Source: Acidobacteriota bacterium
Lineage (GTDB): Bacteria > Acidobacteriota > Vicinamibacteria > Vicinamibacterales > UBA2999
Direction: 5' to 3'
DNA: 64,000 bases
Assembly (NCBI GenBank): GCA_021730945.1
Contig: JAKFYH010000009.1
Location: 77,345 to 141,344 of the forward strand
Shown here: one piece after another, positions 1 to 7,967 of the stretch
How the letters are laid out: the number at the start of each line of letters is the position of its first letter
Numbering within the stretch: position 1 is the first letter of the stretch
Translations under genes and position numbers: made by a program
Notes under the pieces: generated by a model
Databases searched by the model: none
What the model saw: only the letters and a program-made list of their open reading frames with translations
Told to the model about the DNA's origin: nothing

Positions 1-420
1 CGGCAGCGCAAGCTCGAGGAACTCAACATTCGCGTCGAGGTCGACGAGAAGTCGGTGGCGCAGGTGATGGCGATCTTTACCGAGCTGCAGCAGGTGCTGC
101 TGAACTTTGCCATCAATGCCGAGCAAGCCCTGGTGCAAAGCGGCAACACCCGGCGCGAGATCGTGGTCCGCACCGGCGATCGCGACGGGTGGGCCTGGGT
201 GGAACTGGAGGACTCCGGACCTGGCGTGCCCCCGGAGCACGAGGCCAAGTTGTTCCAGCCGTTTTACACGACCAAGCCGGTCGGCGAAGGCACCGGCCTG
301 GGCTTGTCGGTCAGCTACGACATCATCCGTTCGCACGGCGGCCGCATCGGCTATCGCGGTGCGGCGTCCGGCGGCGCGGTGTTCTACTTCGAGCTGCCGA
401 TCGTCCCGGCTGGGCCATGA
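1..420 (+). CDS. Sensor histidine kinase, C-terminal ATPase domain (5' end outside the window)
   Basis: The reading frame is open from base 1 and stops at TGA 418-420, so only the last 139 residues are visible. They form the HATPase_c domain of a two-component sensor kinase. The N box lies at visible residues 35-44 (NFAINAEQAL), followed by the G1 box DSGPGVP, an F-box region (PFYTTK) and the G2 box GTGLGLS with the usual IIRSHGG continuation. The dimerisation/phospho-acceptor and sensor parts lie outside the window, so the stimulus cannot be told. No response regulator is adjacent. The stop codon overlaps the start of the next gene (ATGA), which suggests co-transcription with the tRNA-editing gene. 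Confidence 0.9.
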   Translation, partial: RQRKLEELNIRVEVDEKSVAQVMAIFTELQQVLLNFAINAEQALVQSGNTRREIVVRTGDRDGWAWVELEDSGPGVPPEHEAKLFQPFYTTKPVGEGTGLGLSVSYDIIRSHGGRIGYRGAASGGAVFYFELPIVPAGP

Positions 421-1616
421 TGACCAGTCGCCTTTACTACACCGAATCGGCTCGCGCGGAGTTTGACGCGACCGTCGTCGCCACCGAGATCATCGGCGGC
501 CGGTTGCAGGTGACGCTGGACCAGACCGCCTTCTACCCGACCTCCGGCGGCCAGCCCTTCGACACCGGAACACTCGGCGGCACCGCGGTCACTGAGGTCC
601 TCGACCGCGACGACGGCACTGTCGCGCACGTCGTCGGGGGGACCCTCAAGGTGGGCGAGGTGGTGCGTGGCGCCATCGACTGGGCGCGGCGTTTCGATCA
701 CATGCAGCAGCACACCGGGCAGCACGTGCTGTCGGCGGCATTCGCCCGGCTGTTTGATGTGCGTACCGAGAGCTTTCATATGGGCACGCTGTCGGCGACC
801 ATCGACCTGGCGCGCGAGGTGACCGCGGCCGAGGTCGCCAGGGCCGAGGACGAGGCCAATCGCATCGTCTGGGAGGATCGGCCGGTGACCATCCGCTTCG
901 CCTCCGCCGAAGAGGCCGCCAACATGCCGTTGCGCAAGGAGTCGATTCGCACCGGTCCGTTGCGGCTGATCGATATCGAAGAATTTGACCTGTCGGCCTG
1001 TGGTGGCACCCACGTATCGCGCACCGGTGGGATTGGCGTGATCGCGGTCGGCGGGTGGGAAAAGTTGCGCGGCGGCTCTCGCGTCGAGTTTCTGTGCGGC
1101 GGCCGAGCCCTCCATCGCTTCCGCCACTGGCGCGACGCGCTGGCGGCCACGCAGAAGTTTCTGTCGGTGGCACCAGAGGAGATGGCGGCCGCGGTCGAGC
1201 GGATGCAGGCCGACAGCAAAGCCCAGCAGCGAACCCTGCGCGGGTTCCAGGAACGGCTCGCTACCCACGAGGCGTTCGCCTTGCTGGAGAAGGCGACATC
1301 GACTGGCGGTCAACCCGTGATCGTCGAGGCGCTTGAGGGCTGGGACGCCCAGGGGCTCAAGGCCATCGCCGTGGCCGCGGCGGCGGCCCAGGCGCGGGCC
1401 GTCGTGGTGTTGTTCACCACCACGAGTCCGGCGCTGGTGGTGATCGCGCGCGGTAGCGACGCCGCCATCGATGCGGGGGCGTTACTGAAGCGCCTGGTCG
1501 GCCAGTTCGGCGGCAAGGGCGGCGGCAAGCCGGATCTGGCGCAGGGGGGAGGACTCGCGGCCCCCGTCGCAGCGCTGAAGGCCGCGGCGTTGACGCTGGT
1601 GTCGGACCGTCTCTGA
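417..1616 (+). CDS. AlaX-type alanyl-tRNA editing protein with DHHA1 domain
   Basis: 399 residues from the ATG that overlaps the kinase stop; a second ATG at 420 is equally possible. The protein resembles the editing half of alanyl-tRNA synthetase, which hydrolyses Ser- or Gly-tRNA(Ala) in trans. The zinc/catalytic motifs are present: HTGQH (His99, His103) and CGGTH (Cys195, His199). A helical linker then leads to a C-terminal DHHA1 domain with the glycine-rich segment GGKGGGKPDLAQGGG. This is the long (AlaX-L) architecture; no aminoacylation domain is present. The family assignment is firm. The in vivo substrate (mis-serylated or mis-glycylated tRNA) is inferred from the family. Confidence 0.88.
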   Translation: MMTSRLYYTESARAEFDATVVATEIIGGRLQVTLDQTAFYPTSGGQPFDTGTLGGTAVTEVLDRDDGTVAHVVGGTLKVGEVVRGAIDWARRFDHMQQHTGQHVLSAAFARLFDVRTESFHMGTLSATIDLAREVTAAEVARAEDEANRIVWEDRPVTIRFASAEEAANMPLRKESIRTGPLRLIDIEEFDLSACGGTHVSRTGGIGVIAVGGWEKLRGGSRVEFLCGGRALHRFRHWRDALAATQKFLSVAPEEMAAAVERMQADSKAQQRTLRGFQERLATHEAFALLEKATSTGGQPVIVEALEGWDAQGLKAIAVAAAAAQARAVVVLFTTTSPALVVIARGSDAAIDAGALLKRLVGQFGGKGGGKPDLAQGGGLAAPVAALKAAALTLVSDRL

Positions 1617-1670
1617 CCGACTCCCGGCTTAACTGGCGATCACCCGCATCGCCTCTGGTATCGTCAATAG

Positions 1671-3194
1671 ATGCAGTCCCTTCTCACCAAACTCCAAATC
1701 GAATCCCTCAACCCCGGCGCCTGCACTGGTCCCGATGGCTGGATCGCCGAGCCCGACGGTCACAAGCTGACGTCGTTCAATCCCACCACTGGCGACCCCA
1801 TTGCCGCGGTCATGCTGTGCAGCACCGCCGCCTACGACCGCGTCGCGGCGGCGGCGACCGAGGCCTTTCGTGCCTGGCGCGAGGTGCCGGCGCCCAAGCG
1901 CGGAGAGGTCGTCCGCGACCTCGGCGAGGCGTTGCGGGAGTTGAAGGAGCCGCTGGGCGACCTGGTCTCGCTCGAGATGGGCAAGATTCGCGCGGAAGGC
2001 CACGGCGAAGTGCAGGAGATGATCGACATCTGCGAGTTCGCCACCGGCCTGTCGCGGCAGCTCTACGGCCTGACCATTGCCTCCGAGCGTCCCGGCCATC
2101 GCATGATGGAGCAGTGGCATCCGCTGGGGCCGGTCGGCGTGATTTCCGCGTTCAATTTTCCGGTGGCGGTGTGGTCGTGGAATGCGGCCATCGCGGCGGT
2201 GTGCGGCGACACGGTGATCTGGAAACCAGCCGAGCCCACGCCCTTGACGGCGGTTGCCGTGCAGCACATCGCCAACCGCGTGATGGCCGATCATGGACTC
2301 ACCGGCGTCTTCACGCTGGCGGCGGGCTCGGGCCGCACCGTGGGCGAGGCCATGCTGCACGATGCGCGCCTCCCGCTCATTTCATTCACCGGGTCGACCG
2401 CGATTGGGCGCCATGTGGCCGGGACGGTGGCCGGCCGCTTTGGCCGCACCATCCTCGAGCTGGGTGGCAACAACGCGATCGTGGTGGCTGAAGACGCGAA
2501 CCTCGAGATGGCGGTGCGCGCGATCCTGTTCGGCGCGGTGGGCACGGCGGGCCAACGCTGCACCTCCACGCGGCGAATCATTGCCCACAAGGCGGTCCTG
2601 CCGGCACTGGCTGAGCGGCTGCTCAAGGCATACACGCAAGTGCGCATCGGCGATCCGCTCGCCTCCGGCACCTTGATGGGACCGCTGGTCACCACCAAGG
2701 CCCTGACCGACATGGAGGCGGCCATGGCGCAGGCGGTCGCCGAGGGTGGCACGGTGCTTTGTGGTGGCAAGCGGCGTCCGGACCTCGGACCGCAGTTTGT
2801 CGAACCGGCCATCATCCGCATGCCCGCGCAATCGGCGGTCGTTCAGCAGGAGACGTTCGCGCCGATTCTGTACCTGCTCGAGTACGAACGGTTCGAGGAC
2901 GCACTGGCCATGCACAACGGGGTGCCACAGGGCCTCTCCAGTGCGGTATTTACCGAGAGCATGCGCCGGGCGGAGGAGTTCATGTCACCGCGCGGCTCGG
3001 ACTGCGGCATTGCCAACGTCAACATTGGCACGTCGGGGGCCGAGATCGGCGGTGCGTTCGGTGGTGAGAAAGAGACCGGCGGCGGCCGCGAGTCGGGGTC
3101 CGATGCCTGGAAGGGCTACATGCGCCGGCAGACCAACACCGTGAACTGGTCAACGGCATTGCCGCTGGCCCAGGGCATCACCTTCGGAGACTGA
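1671..3194 (+). CDS. amaB: ALDH7-family aldehyde dehydrogenase (L-piperidine-6-carboxylate / alpha-aminoadipic semialdehyde dehydrogenase type)
   Basis: 507 residues. The NAD-dependent aldehyde dehydrogenase fold carries the general-base Glu in LELGG and the catalytic Cys297 in GQRCTSTRR. The C-terminal half has the antiquitin/ALDH7 hallmark NVNIGTSGAEIGGAFGG, then GGGRESGSDAWK and a MRRQTNT tail. Family members oxidise alpha-aminoadipic semialdehyde (piperideine-6-carboxylate) in lysine degradation. No lysine aminotransferase or other ama gene is nearby, so the substrate is inferred from family only. The TATCGT hexamer at 1659-1664 ends 6 bases before the ATG, so the mRNA may be leaderless. 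Confidence 0.85.
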   Translation: MQSLLTKLQIESLNPGACTGPDGWIAEPDGHKLTSFNPTTGDPIAAVMLCSTAAYDRVAAAATEAFRAWREVPAPKRGEVVRDLGEALRELKEPLGDLVSLEMGKIRAEGHGEVQEMIDICEFATGLSRQLYGLTIASERPGHRMMEQWHPLGPVGVISAFNFPVAVWSWNAAIAAVCGDTVIWKPAEPTPLTAVAVQHIANRVMADHGLTGVFTLAAGSGRTVGEAMLHDARLPLISFTGSTAIGRHVAGTVAGRFGRTILELGGNNAIVVAEDANLEMAVRAILFGAVGTAGQRCTSTRRIIAHKAVLPALAERLLKAYTQVRIGDPLASGTLMGPLVTTKALTDMEAAMAQAVAEGGTVLCGGKRRPDLGPQFVEPAIIRMPAQSAVVQQETFAPILYLLEYERFEDALAMHNGVPQGLSSAVFTESMRRAEEFMSPRGSDCGIANVNIGTSGAEIGGAFGGEKETGGGRESGSDAWKGYMRRQTNTVNWSTALPLAQGITFGD

Positions 3195-3231
3195 GCACCG
3201 GCGGATCCGGCAGCGAGCGGGCGACGGATGG

Positions 3232-3930
3232 TCACCTAGCCGGTCTGAGGCGGCTCATCGATACACGCTCGCGCACCCGCGGGCGCTGGCCATTGGCGGA
3301 CAGTGAGCGTGCCCTCGCGATCGTGTCGTCTCCAATCGCGGTGTCGCGCCAGTTCGCGAGGATGAACTCGCGCAGTTCGTCAATCGAATCGCCGTAGGTG
3401 TGGAAGTCGAACTCGACCGTGTCCTCGCGGAGGAAGATGCCCTCGCCGAAGGCAATCACCAGGGCGTCCTCTGCCGCCTGGTGGCGCGCCGATCCGGCGG
3501 GCGAGTCCACGAAACCGGCGCGTGCCTCACCCACGAATATGGCCGCCGGCTCCGGTGTCGGATGGATATCGACAACCAGGCCGGTCGGCCTCACGATCCG
3601 GTGTGCGTGGCGCAGGGCATGGACCATGCCCTCAGTGGGGATTCATCAAAGCGACCAGGAAAAGATCGCCACGTCCACGCTGCGTGGCGGCAGGTCGAGC
3701 AGGTCGATGCCGACCGCCCGCGCATCCACTTCCGGCATCGCCGCGCGCAGGGCGTCGATCGAGGCCGCCTTCGGATCAATCGCAACGATCGACGCGGTGC
3801 CGGCCGCGTACCGCCGGGTCAGCCGGCCGTCGCCACAGCCGATTTCAAGCACCCGCAATCCGGCGAAGGACGGCACCATGCGGGCGAGGGCGGTCACCTC
3901 GTGCTGTTCGGGATCTTCGTGGATCGCCAT
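3232..3930 (-). CDS. Class I SAM-dependent methyltransferase with two consecutive in-frame TGA codons (probable Sec-Sec selenoprotein)
   Basis: 232 residues if TGA at 3648-3646 and TGA at 3645-3643 are both read through; the same frame continues on both sides without a shift. N-terminal part: SAM-binding motif I VLEIGCGDG (residues 27-35), the acidic loop IDPK, and AIFSWSL immediately before the two TGA codons (positions 95-96). The C-terminal part continues as a normal methyltransferase: EGMVHALRHAHRIVRP, then the strand GLVVDIHP typical of the family. TGA is otherwise a normal and frequent stop in this window, so the code is not reassigned. A SECIS-like hairpin starts 11 bases after the second TGA. 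The gene starts 9 bp after the SDR gene and is probably co-transcribed. The alternative is a fresh pseudogene or sequencing error, but two adjacent TGA codons without a frameshift make this less likely. Confidence 0.72.
3614..3632 (-). promoter_or_regulatory. SECIS-like hairpin downstream of the tandem UGA
   Basis: On the coding (minus) strand an 8-bp perfect stem, AGGGCAUG pairing with CAUGCCCU, closes a GUC loop. The loop begins 18 nt after the second UGA and 21 nt after the first. Bacterial SECIS elements are hairpins just 3' of the UGA, inside the coding region, with a G near the start of the apical loop, and E. coli fdhF also shows GGUC at the tip. The distance, stem and loop G fit; function is inferred. 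Confidence 0.6.
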
Positions 3931-3939
3931 GTTCGACCC

Positions 3940-4707
3940 CTACCTGGGCGCCATGCGCAGCGCGCCATCGAGGCGAATCACCTCGCCGTTCAGCATCTCG
4001 TTCTCGAGGATGTGGCAGACCAGCGCGCCATACTCGGCCGGGCGGCCGAGGCGCGACGGGAACGGCACTTGCTGGCCCAGTGAGACTCGCGCCGCCTCCG
4101 GCAAGCCGGCGAGCAGTGGCGTGTCGAAGATGCCCGGAGCGATGGTGACGACGCGAATGCCCAGCTGCGCAAACTCGCGAGCGATCGGCAGCGTCATGCC
4201 GACAATGGCGCCCTTGGAGGCGGCGTAGGCGGGCTGGCCAATCTGGCCGTCGTAGGCGGCGATCGACGCCGTGTTCACGATCACGCCACGCTCGCCGTTC
4301 CCGGCCGGCGCATTTTGTGAGATGACGGCGGCGGCCAATCGAATCACATTGAAGGTGCCGACCGCGTTGATCCGCAGCGTCTTCTCGAACAGGTCGAGCG
4401 GGTGCGGGCCGTTCCTGCCCAGCACCTTGGCCGCGGGGCCGATGCCGGCCGCATTCACGACGCCGTGCAGCCCGCCAAACGCCGAGACGGCGAGATCGAC
4501 CGCGGCCTTGACCTGTTCCTCGCTGGTTACGTCGGCTTGCGCGAAGCGGGCCGTGGCGCCCATGGCCTGTTCAGCCGCGCGGCCGGTTTCGGCGTTCACG
4601 TCGAGCAACACGGTATTGCCACCTGCGGCGACGATGGCCTCGGCGGTGGCGCGGCCCAGTCCCGAAGCGCCGCCGGTGACGATGAAGGTCTTTCCAGAAA
4701 TATCCAT
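3940..4707 (-). CDS. SDR-family dehydrogenase, 3-hydroxyacyl-CoA dehydrogenase type-2 like
   Basis: 255 residues, a classical short-chain dehydrogenase. The nucleotide-binding motif TGGASGLG is at 11-18, the NAAG motif at 85-88, catalytic Ser148 and Tyr161-x3-Lys165. The pattern [13 protein letters not shown] and the segments PGIFDTPLL and FPSRLGRP match the type-2 3-hydroxyacyl-CoA dehydrogenase (HSD17B10-like) branch, which oxidises short branched or straight 3-hydroxyacyl-CoA with NAD. It starts divergently from the aldehyde dehydrogenase at 4770 and lies 9 bp upstream of the methyltransferase. Substrate specificity is inferred from similarity only. Confidence 0.85.
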   Translation of the reverse strand: MDISGKTFIVTGGASGLGRATAEAIVAAGGNTVLLDVNAETGRAAEQAMGATARFAQADVTSEEQVKAAVDLAVSAFGGLHGVVNAAGIGPAAKVLGRNGPHPLDLFEKTLRINAVGTFNVIRLAAAVISQNAPAGNGERGVIVNTASIAAYDGQIGQPAYAASKGAIVGMTLPIAREFAQLGIRVVTIAPGIFDTPLLAGLPEAARVSLGQQVPFPSRLGRPAEYGALVCHILENEMLNGEVIRLDGALRMAPR

Positions 4708-4769
4708 CTGCTCCCTACCCGCGCACGGAGTGCGCGCAAAAAGAAACTGTAACGTAGAATTGAAGATTC

Positions 4770-6185
4770 ATGACGTCCTACGACAAGCACTATTACGACG
4801 GCGACTGGCAGGCCTCGAGCGGCAGCGACACCGTCGCCGTGATCTCATCGGTCACTGAGGCCGAGGTGGCGCGTGTGCCCCGTGGCACGGCCGGTGACGT
4901 CGACCAGGCGGTGCGGGCGGCCCGCCGCGGCTTCGCGGCCTGGAGCCGGCTGGCGGTCGAGGACCGGGCGCAATGGCTCGAGAAACTGTCGGCGGCGATG
5001 AAGGCGCGGGTGCCGCAGCTGGCGGAGGCGATCACGCACGAAGTGGGCACCGCGCTCGGCTATGCCACGAAGGTGCAGGTCGAGTTTCCCATCATGATGA
5101 TCGGGATGAACGCCAAGTTCATCCGCGAGGCCCGGCTCGAAGAGGAACTCGGCAACTCGTTGATCATCAAGGAGCCGATCGGCGTGGTCGGCTGCATCAC
5201 GCCGTGGAATTATCCGCTGCACCAGATCGTCTGCAAGATCGCCCCGGCGCTGGCCGCCGGGTGCACGGTCGTGCTGAAGCCGGCGGAGATGGCGCCGACG
5301 AGCGCCTTCATGCTCGCCGAAGCCGCGCACGAGATCGGCCTGCCGGCCGGCGTGCTGAACATCGTTTCCGGCTCCGGCCGCATCGTTGGCGAAGCGATCG
5401 TGGCGCACCCGGATGTCGATATGGTGAGCTTCACGGGATCGCTGCAGGCCGGGCGCCGCATTGCCGCGGTGGCCGGTGACGGCATCAAGAAGGTGTGCCT
5501 GGAACTGGGCGGCAAGTCGGCGTTCATCGTCCTGGACGATGCGCCGTTCGAGAAGGCGATTGCCGCCGGCGTCAACAATTGCATGCAGAACGCCGGGCAG
5601 ACCTGCTCGGCGTGGACGCGCATGTTGGTGCCGCGATCGCGGCACGACGAAGCGGTGGAACTGGCGAAAGCCCAGCTCGCCAGGCTGACGCTCGGTGACC
5701 CCTTCGACAAGAACACGCGGCTTGGGCCGCTGGCGTCGGCGGGACAGCGCGATAGCGTGCTTGGCTTCATCGAGCAGGGCAAGCAGGAAGGCGCCACGCT
5801 CGTGGCCGGCGGCGGCCGTCCGGCCGGACTCGCCACCGGCTTTTATGTGGAGCCGACTATCTTCGCCAACGTCGACAACCAGATGAGTGTCGCGCAAGAA
5901 GAGATCTTTGGGCCCGTGCTGGTGATCATCCCGTACGACACCGAGGCGGACGCCATTCGGATCGCAAATGATTCGCCGTATGGCCTGGCCGGCGGCGTCT
6001 GGGCGGCCACGCCTGAACGCGCGCTTGGAGTGGCGAGGCAGTTGCGTACGGGCCAGGTCGACGTCAACGGCGGGCGGTTCAACGCGCTGGCGCCGTTTGG
6101 CGGCTACAAGAAGTCAGGCATCGGCCGCGAGATTGGGCCGCTGGCACTCGACGAGTTCTTCCAGCTGAAGTCGATTCAGCGCTGA
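4770..6185 (+). CDS. NAD(P)-dependent aldehyde dehydrogenase
   Basis: 471 residues. It has a typical ALDH fold: a PWNYPLHQ active-site entry segment, KPAEMAP, the SFTGS cofactor loop, general base in LELGGKSAF, and nucleophile Cys279 in [10 protein letters not shown]. The C-terminal [13 protein letters not shown] motif is present. It belongs to the broad betaine-aldehyde/phenylacetaldehyde-like group; the exact substrate cannot be read from sequence. TAGAAT at 4755-4760 is 9 bases before the ATG, so the transcript may be leaderless. It is divergent from the SDR gene. Confidence 0.88.
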   Translation: MTSYDKHYYDGDWQASSGSDTVAVISSVTEAEVARVPRGTAGDVDQAVRAARRGFAAWSRLAVEDRAQWLEKLSAAMKARVPQLAEAITHEVGTALGYATKVQVEFPIMMIGMNAKFIREARLEEELGNSLIIKEPIGVVGCITPWNYPLHQIVCKIAPALAAGCTVVLKPAEMAPTSAFMLAEAAHEIGLPAGVLNIVSGSGRIVGEAIVAHPDVDMVSFTGSLQAGRRIAAVAGDGIKKVCLELGGKSAFIVLDDAPFEKAIAAGVNNCMQNAGQTCSAWTRMLVPRSRHDEAVELAKAQLARLTLGDPFDKNTRLGPLASAGQRDSVLGFIEQGKQEGATLVAGGGRPAGLATGFYVEPTIFANVDNQMSVAQEEIFGPVLVIIPYDTEADAIRIANDSPYGLAGGVWAATPERALGVARQLRTGQVDVNGGRFNALAPFGGYKKSGIGREIGPLALDEFFQLKSIQR

Positions 6186-6202
6186 CACCACGAGCTTCTG
6201 AC

Positions 6203-6808
6203 ATGTTTGCCTTTCTCGCGGGAATCGCGGCCGGCCTGCTGCACGTCTTTTCTGGACCGGATCACCTTGCCGCGGTGGCCCCGCTGGCGTCTGATCGCGA
6301 GCGCGGCCAGTGGCGCACCGGTCTTCAGTGGGGCATCGGTCACACCCTTGGGGTGCTGTTGATCGCGACGCTGTTGCTGCTGCTCAAGGAGCAGTTGCCG
6401 CTCGACGCCATCTCGGCCTACAGCGAGCGGGTGGTGGGTGCCTCGCTGATCGTGCTGGGCAGCTGGGGCCTGCGCCGCGCATGGCTGCAGAAGCGCTCGG
6501 GTACCGACGGGCACTCACATACGCATGGCGGCGCGTCCTTTTCGATGGGCGCCATTCATGGCCTGGCCGGCAGCTCGCACCTGTTTGGCGTCCTGCCGGC
6601 GCTCGCATTCCCGTCGCGGGTATCGTCGGTCCTCTACCTCGCCGGCTTCGGGCTGGGCGCGATCGCCGGCATGACGGCATTCAGCACCGTCGTGGGCCTG
6701 CTGTCGTCACGCCTCAGCCGCCAGCCCTCACGAAGCTACCACGGCCTGCTCTACGCCTCCTCCGCCATGGCCCTGGTGGTCGGTGGTGTCTGGCTGGTCG
6801 GCCAATGA
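6203..6808 (+). CDS. NicO-type nickel/cobalt permease-like membrane protein
   Basis: 201 residues, almost all hydrophobic, with about six membrane spans. The N-terminal helix contains HVFSGPDH (His14, Asp20, His21) followed by LAAVAPLA, close to the metal-binding motif of NiCoT/NicO and UreH-like transporters. A second conserved helix has GIGHTLG. A short His-rich loop (HSHTHGG) and the helix IHGLAGSSH lie mid-protein. It is a likely transition-metal transporter; import versus export is not evident. The stop overlaps the start of the next gene by 4 bases, so the two are probably expressed together. Confidence 0.75.
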   Translation: MFAFLAGIAAGLLHVFSGPDHLAAVAPLASDRERGQWRTGLQWGIGHTLGVLLIATLLLLLKEQLPLDAISAYSERVVGASLIVLGSWGLRRAWLQKRSGTDGHSHTHGGASFSMGAIHGLAGSSHLFGVLPALAFPSRVSSVLYLAGFGLGAIAGMTAFSTVVGLLSSRLSRQPSRSYHGLLYASSAMALVVGGVWLVGQ

Positions 6809-7911
6809 ACAAGCTGCCAGGCGTCGGGGCGGCATTGGTAGTCATGCTCGCGGGCTTCTGGCTTGCCGATCAGATTGGCCAGGCGATCCTGGCGGCGCAG
6901 GGACTGGCGGGCAGCAGCCCGGTGTCGGGCGTGCCGGTGGCCATCGTGCTCGGATTGCTCCTGCGCAACACGCTGCCGGTGCCGGCCGCGCTGACGCCAG
7001 GACTGAAGTTTGCCACCACCACCATCCTTCGCGCCGGCATCGTCCTGGTGGGGATTCGCCTCAGCCTGTTCGACGTGGTGAAGCTGGGACTGGCCGGACT
7101 CCCTGTGGTCGTTGCGGCGATCGCCACCGGACTGGTGTTTGTGACGTGGTTCAACCGCAAGCTGGGCCTGCCGCCGCGCCTGGGCACGTTGATCGCCGCC
7201 GGCACCAGCATCTGCGGCGTGACCGCGATTGTCTCGGTGGCGCCGGCCATCGAGGCCGACGAGCGCGAGGTGGCCTATGCGGTGGCGAACGTTGTCGCGT
7301 TCGGCCTGTTTGGGATGCTGTTCTATCCCTATCTCGCGCACGCCGTGCTCGGGTCGTCCGAAACCATCGGCTTGTTCCTCGGCACCGCTATTCACGACAC
7401 GTCGCAGGTGGTTGGCGCGTCGCTCACTTACAAGCAGGTTTACGGAGACGACGTGGTCCTGCGGGTGGCGACGGTCACCAAGCTGACGCGCAACATCTTC
7501 CTGGCGGCGGTCATTCCGTTTCTCACCTGGCAGCACATTCGTTCCTCGCAGAAGACCGGCACCGCGAGGAAGAAGACGTCGTGGCAGGCGCTGGTCCCTG
7601 GCTTCGTGATCGGATTCCTGGCGATGGCCATCGTGCGATCGGCTGGGGATGCCACCCTGGGTTCGGGCGGCGCCGCGTTTGGGCTGTGGGATGGTGCGGC
7701 ATGGACGTCGCTGACCAAGCAGCTCGGCGACTATTGGGCGTCACAGATCCTGCTGGGCACCGCCATGGCGGCCGTCGGCCTCAACACCAGTTTCGCGGTG
7801 TTCAAGGGCGTGGGGCTGAAGCCGTTCGCCGTCGGCATGGCCGGCGCACTCGCCGTGGGATCCGTCGGCATGACGATGGCGGTGATCTTCGGCCGCTACG
7901 TGCATCTGTAA
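6805..7911 (+). CDS. YeiH/UPF0324-family putative exporter
   Basis: 368 residues, about ten predicted membrane segments. The start ATG overlaps the TGA of the permease gene; the longer frame extending upstream is antisense-like noise inside that gene. Family features: GLLLRNTLP near the N terminus, the conserved GTSICGVTAIVSVAPAI segment, VAYAVANVVAFGLFGM, and AIHDTSQVVGA in the middle. YeiH proteins are described as putative sulfate/sulfonate exporters; the transported compound here is unknown. It ends just before a strong hairpin shared with the convergent gene. Confidence 0.85.
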   Translation: MNKLPGVGAALVVMLAGFWLADQIGQAILAAQGLAGSSPVSGVPVAIVLGLLLRNTLPVPAALTPGLKFATTTILRAGIVLVGIRLSLFDVVKLGLAGLPVVVAAIATGLVFVTWFNRKLGLPPRLGTLIAAGTSICGVTAIVSVAPAIEADEREVAYAVANVVAFGLFGMLFYPYLAHAVLGSSETIGLFLGTAIHDTSQVVGASLTYKQVYGDDVVLRVATVTKLTRNIFLAAVIPFLTWQHIRSSQKTGTARKKTSWQALVPGFVIGFLAMAIVRSAGDATLGSGGAAFGLWDGAAWTSLTKQLGDYWASQILLGTAMAAVGLNTSFAVFKGVGLKPFAVGMAGALAVGSVGMTMAVIFGRYVHL

Positions 7912-7922
7912 GACAGGAGCTC

Positions 7923-7967
7923 AGGAGATCAAGAGAGGGTTGTCAAAACCCTATCTCTTGATCTCCT
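7923..7967. terminator. Long hairpin between convergent genes, probable bidirectional terminator
   Basis: A 14-bp perfect stem (7923-7936 with 7954-7967) extends into an inner GGGTT/AACCC stem. It sits right after the YeiH gene. The last codons and stop of the minus-strand gene (7951-7953) lie inside the right arm, so the hairpin is partly coding. Confidence 0.7.

Noticed and set aside
189..416. N-terminal extension of the AlaX-like protein into the kinase gene
   Set aside because: The extra codons have no AlaX similarity and overlap the kinase ATPase domain in another frame.
3232..3627. The C-terminal methyltransferase part as a separate gene starting at 3627
   Set aside because: It begins in the middle of the methyltransferase fold, has no ribosome binding site, and is in the same frame as the N-terminal part; a single recoded gene fits better.
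3232..3930. Frameshift as the cause of the methyltransferase interruption
   Set aside because: Both halves are in the same frame (start positions 303 bases apart), so no frameshift is needed; only the two TGA codons interrupt it.
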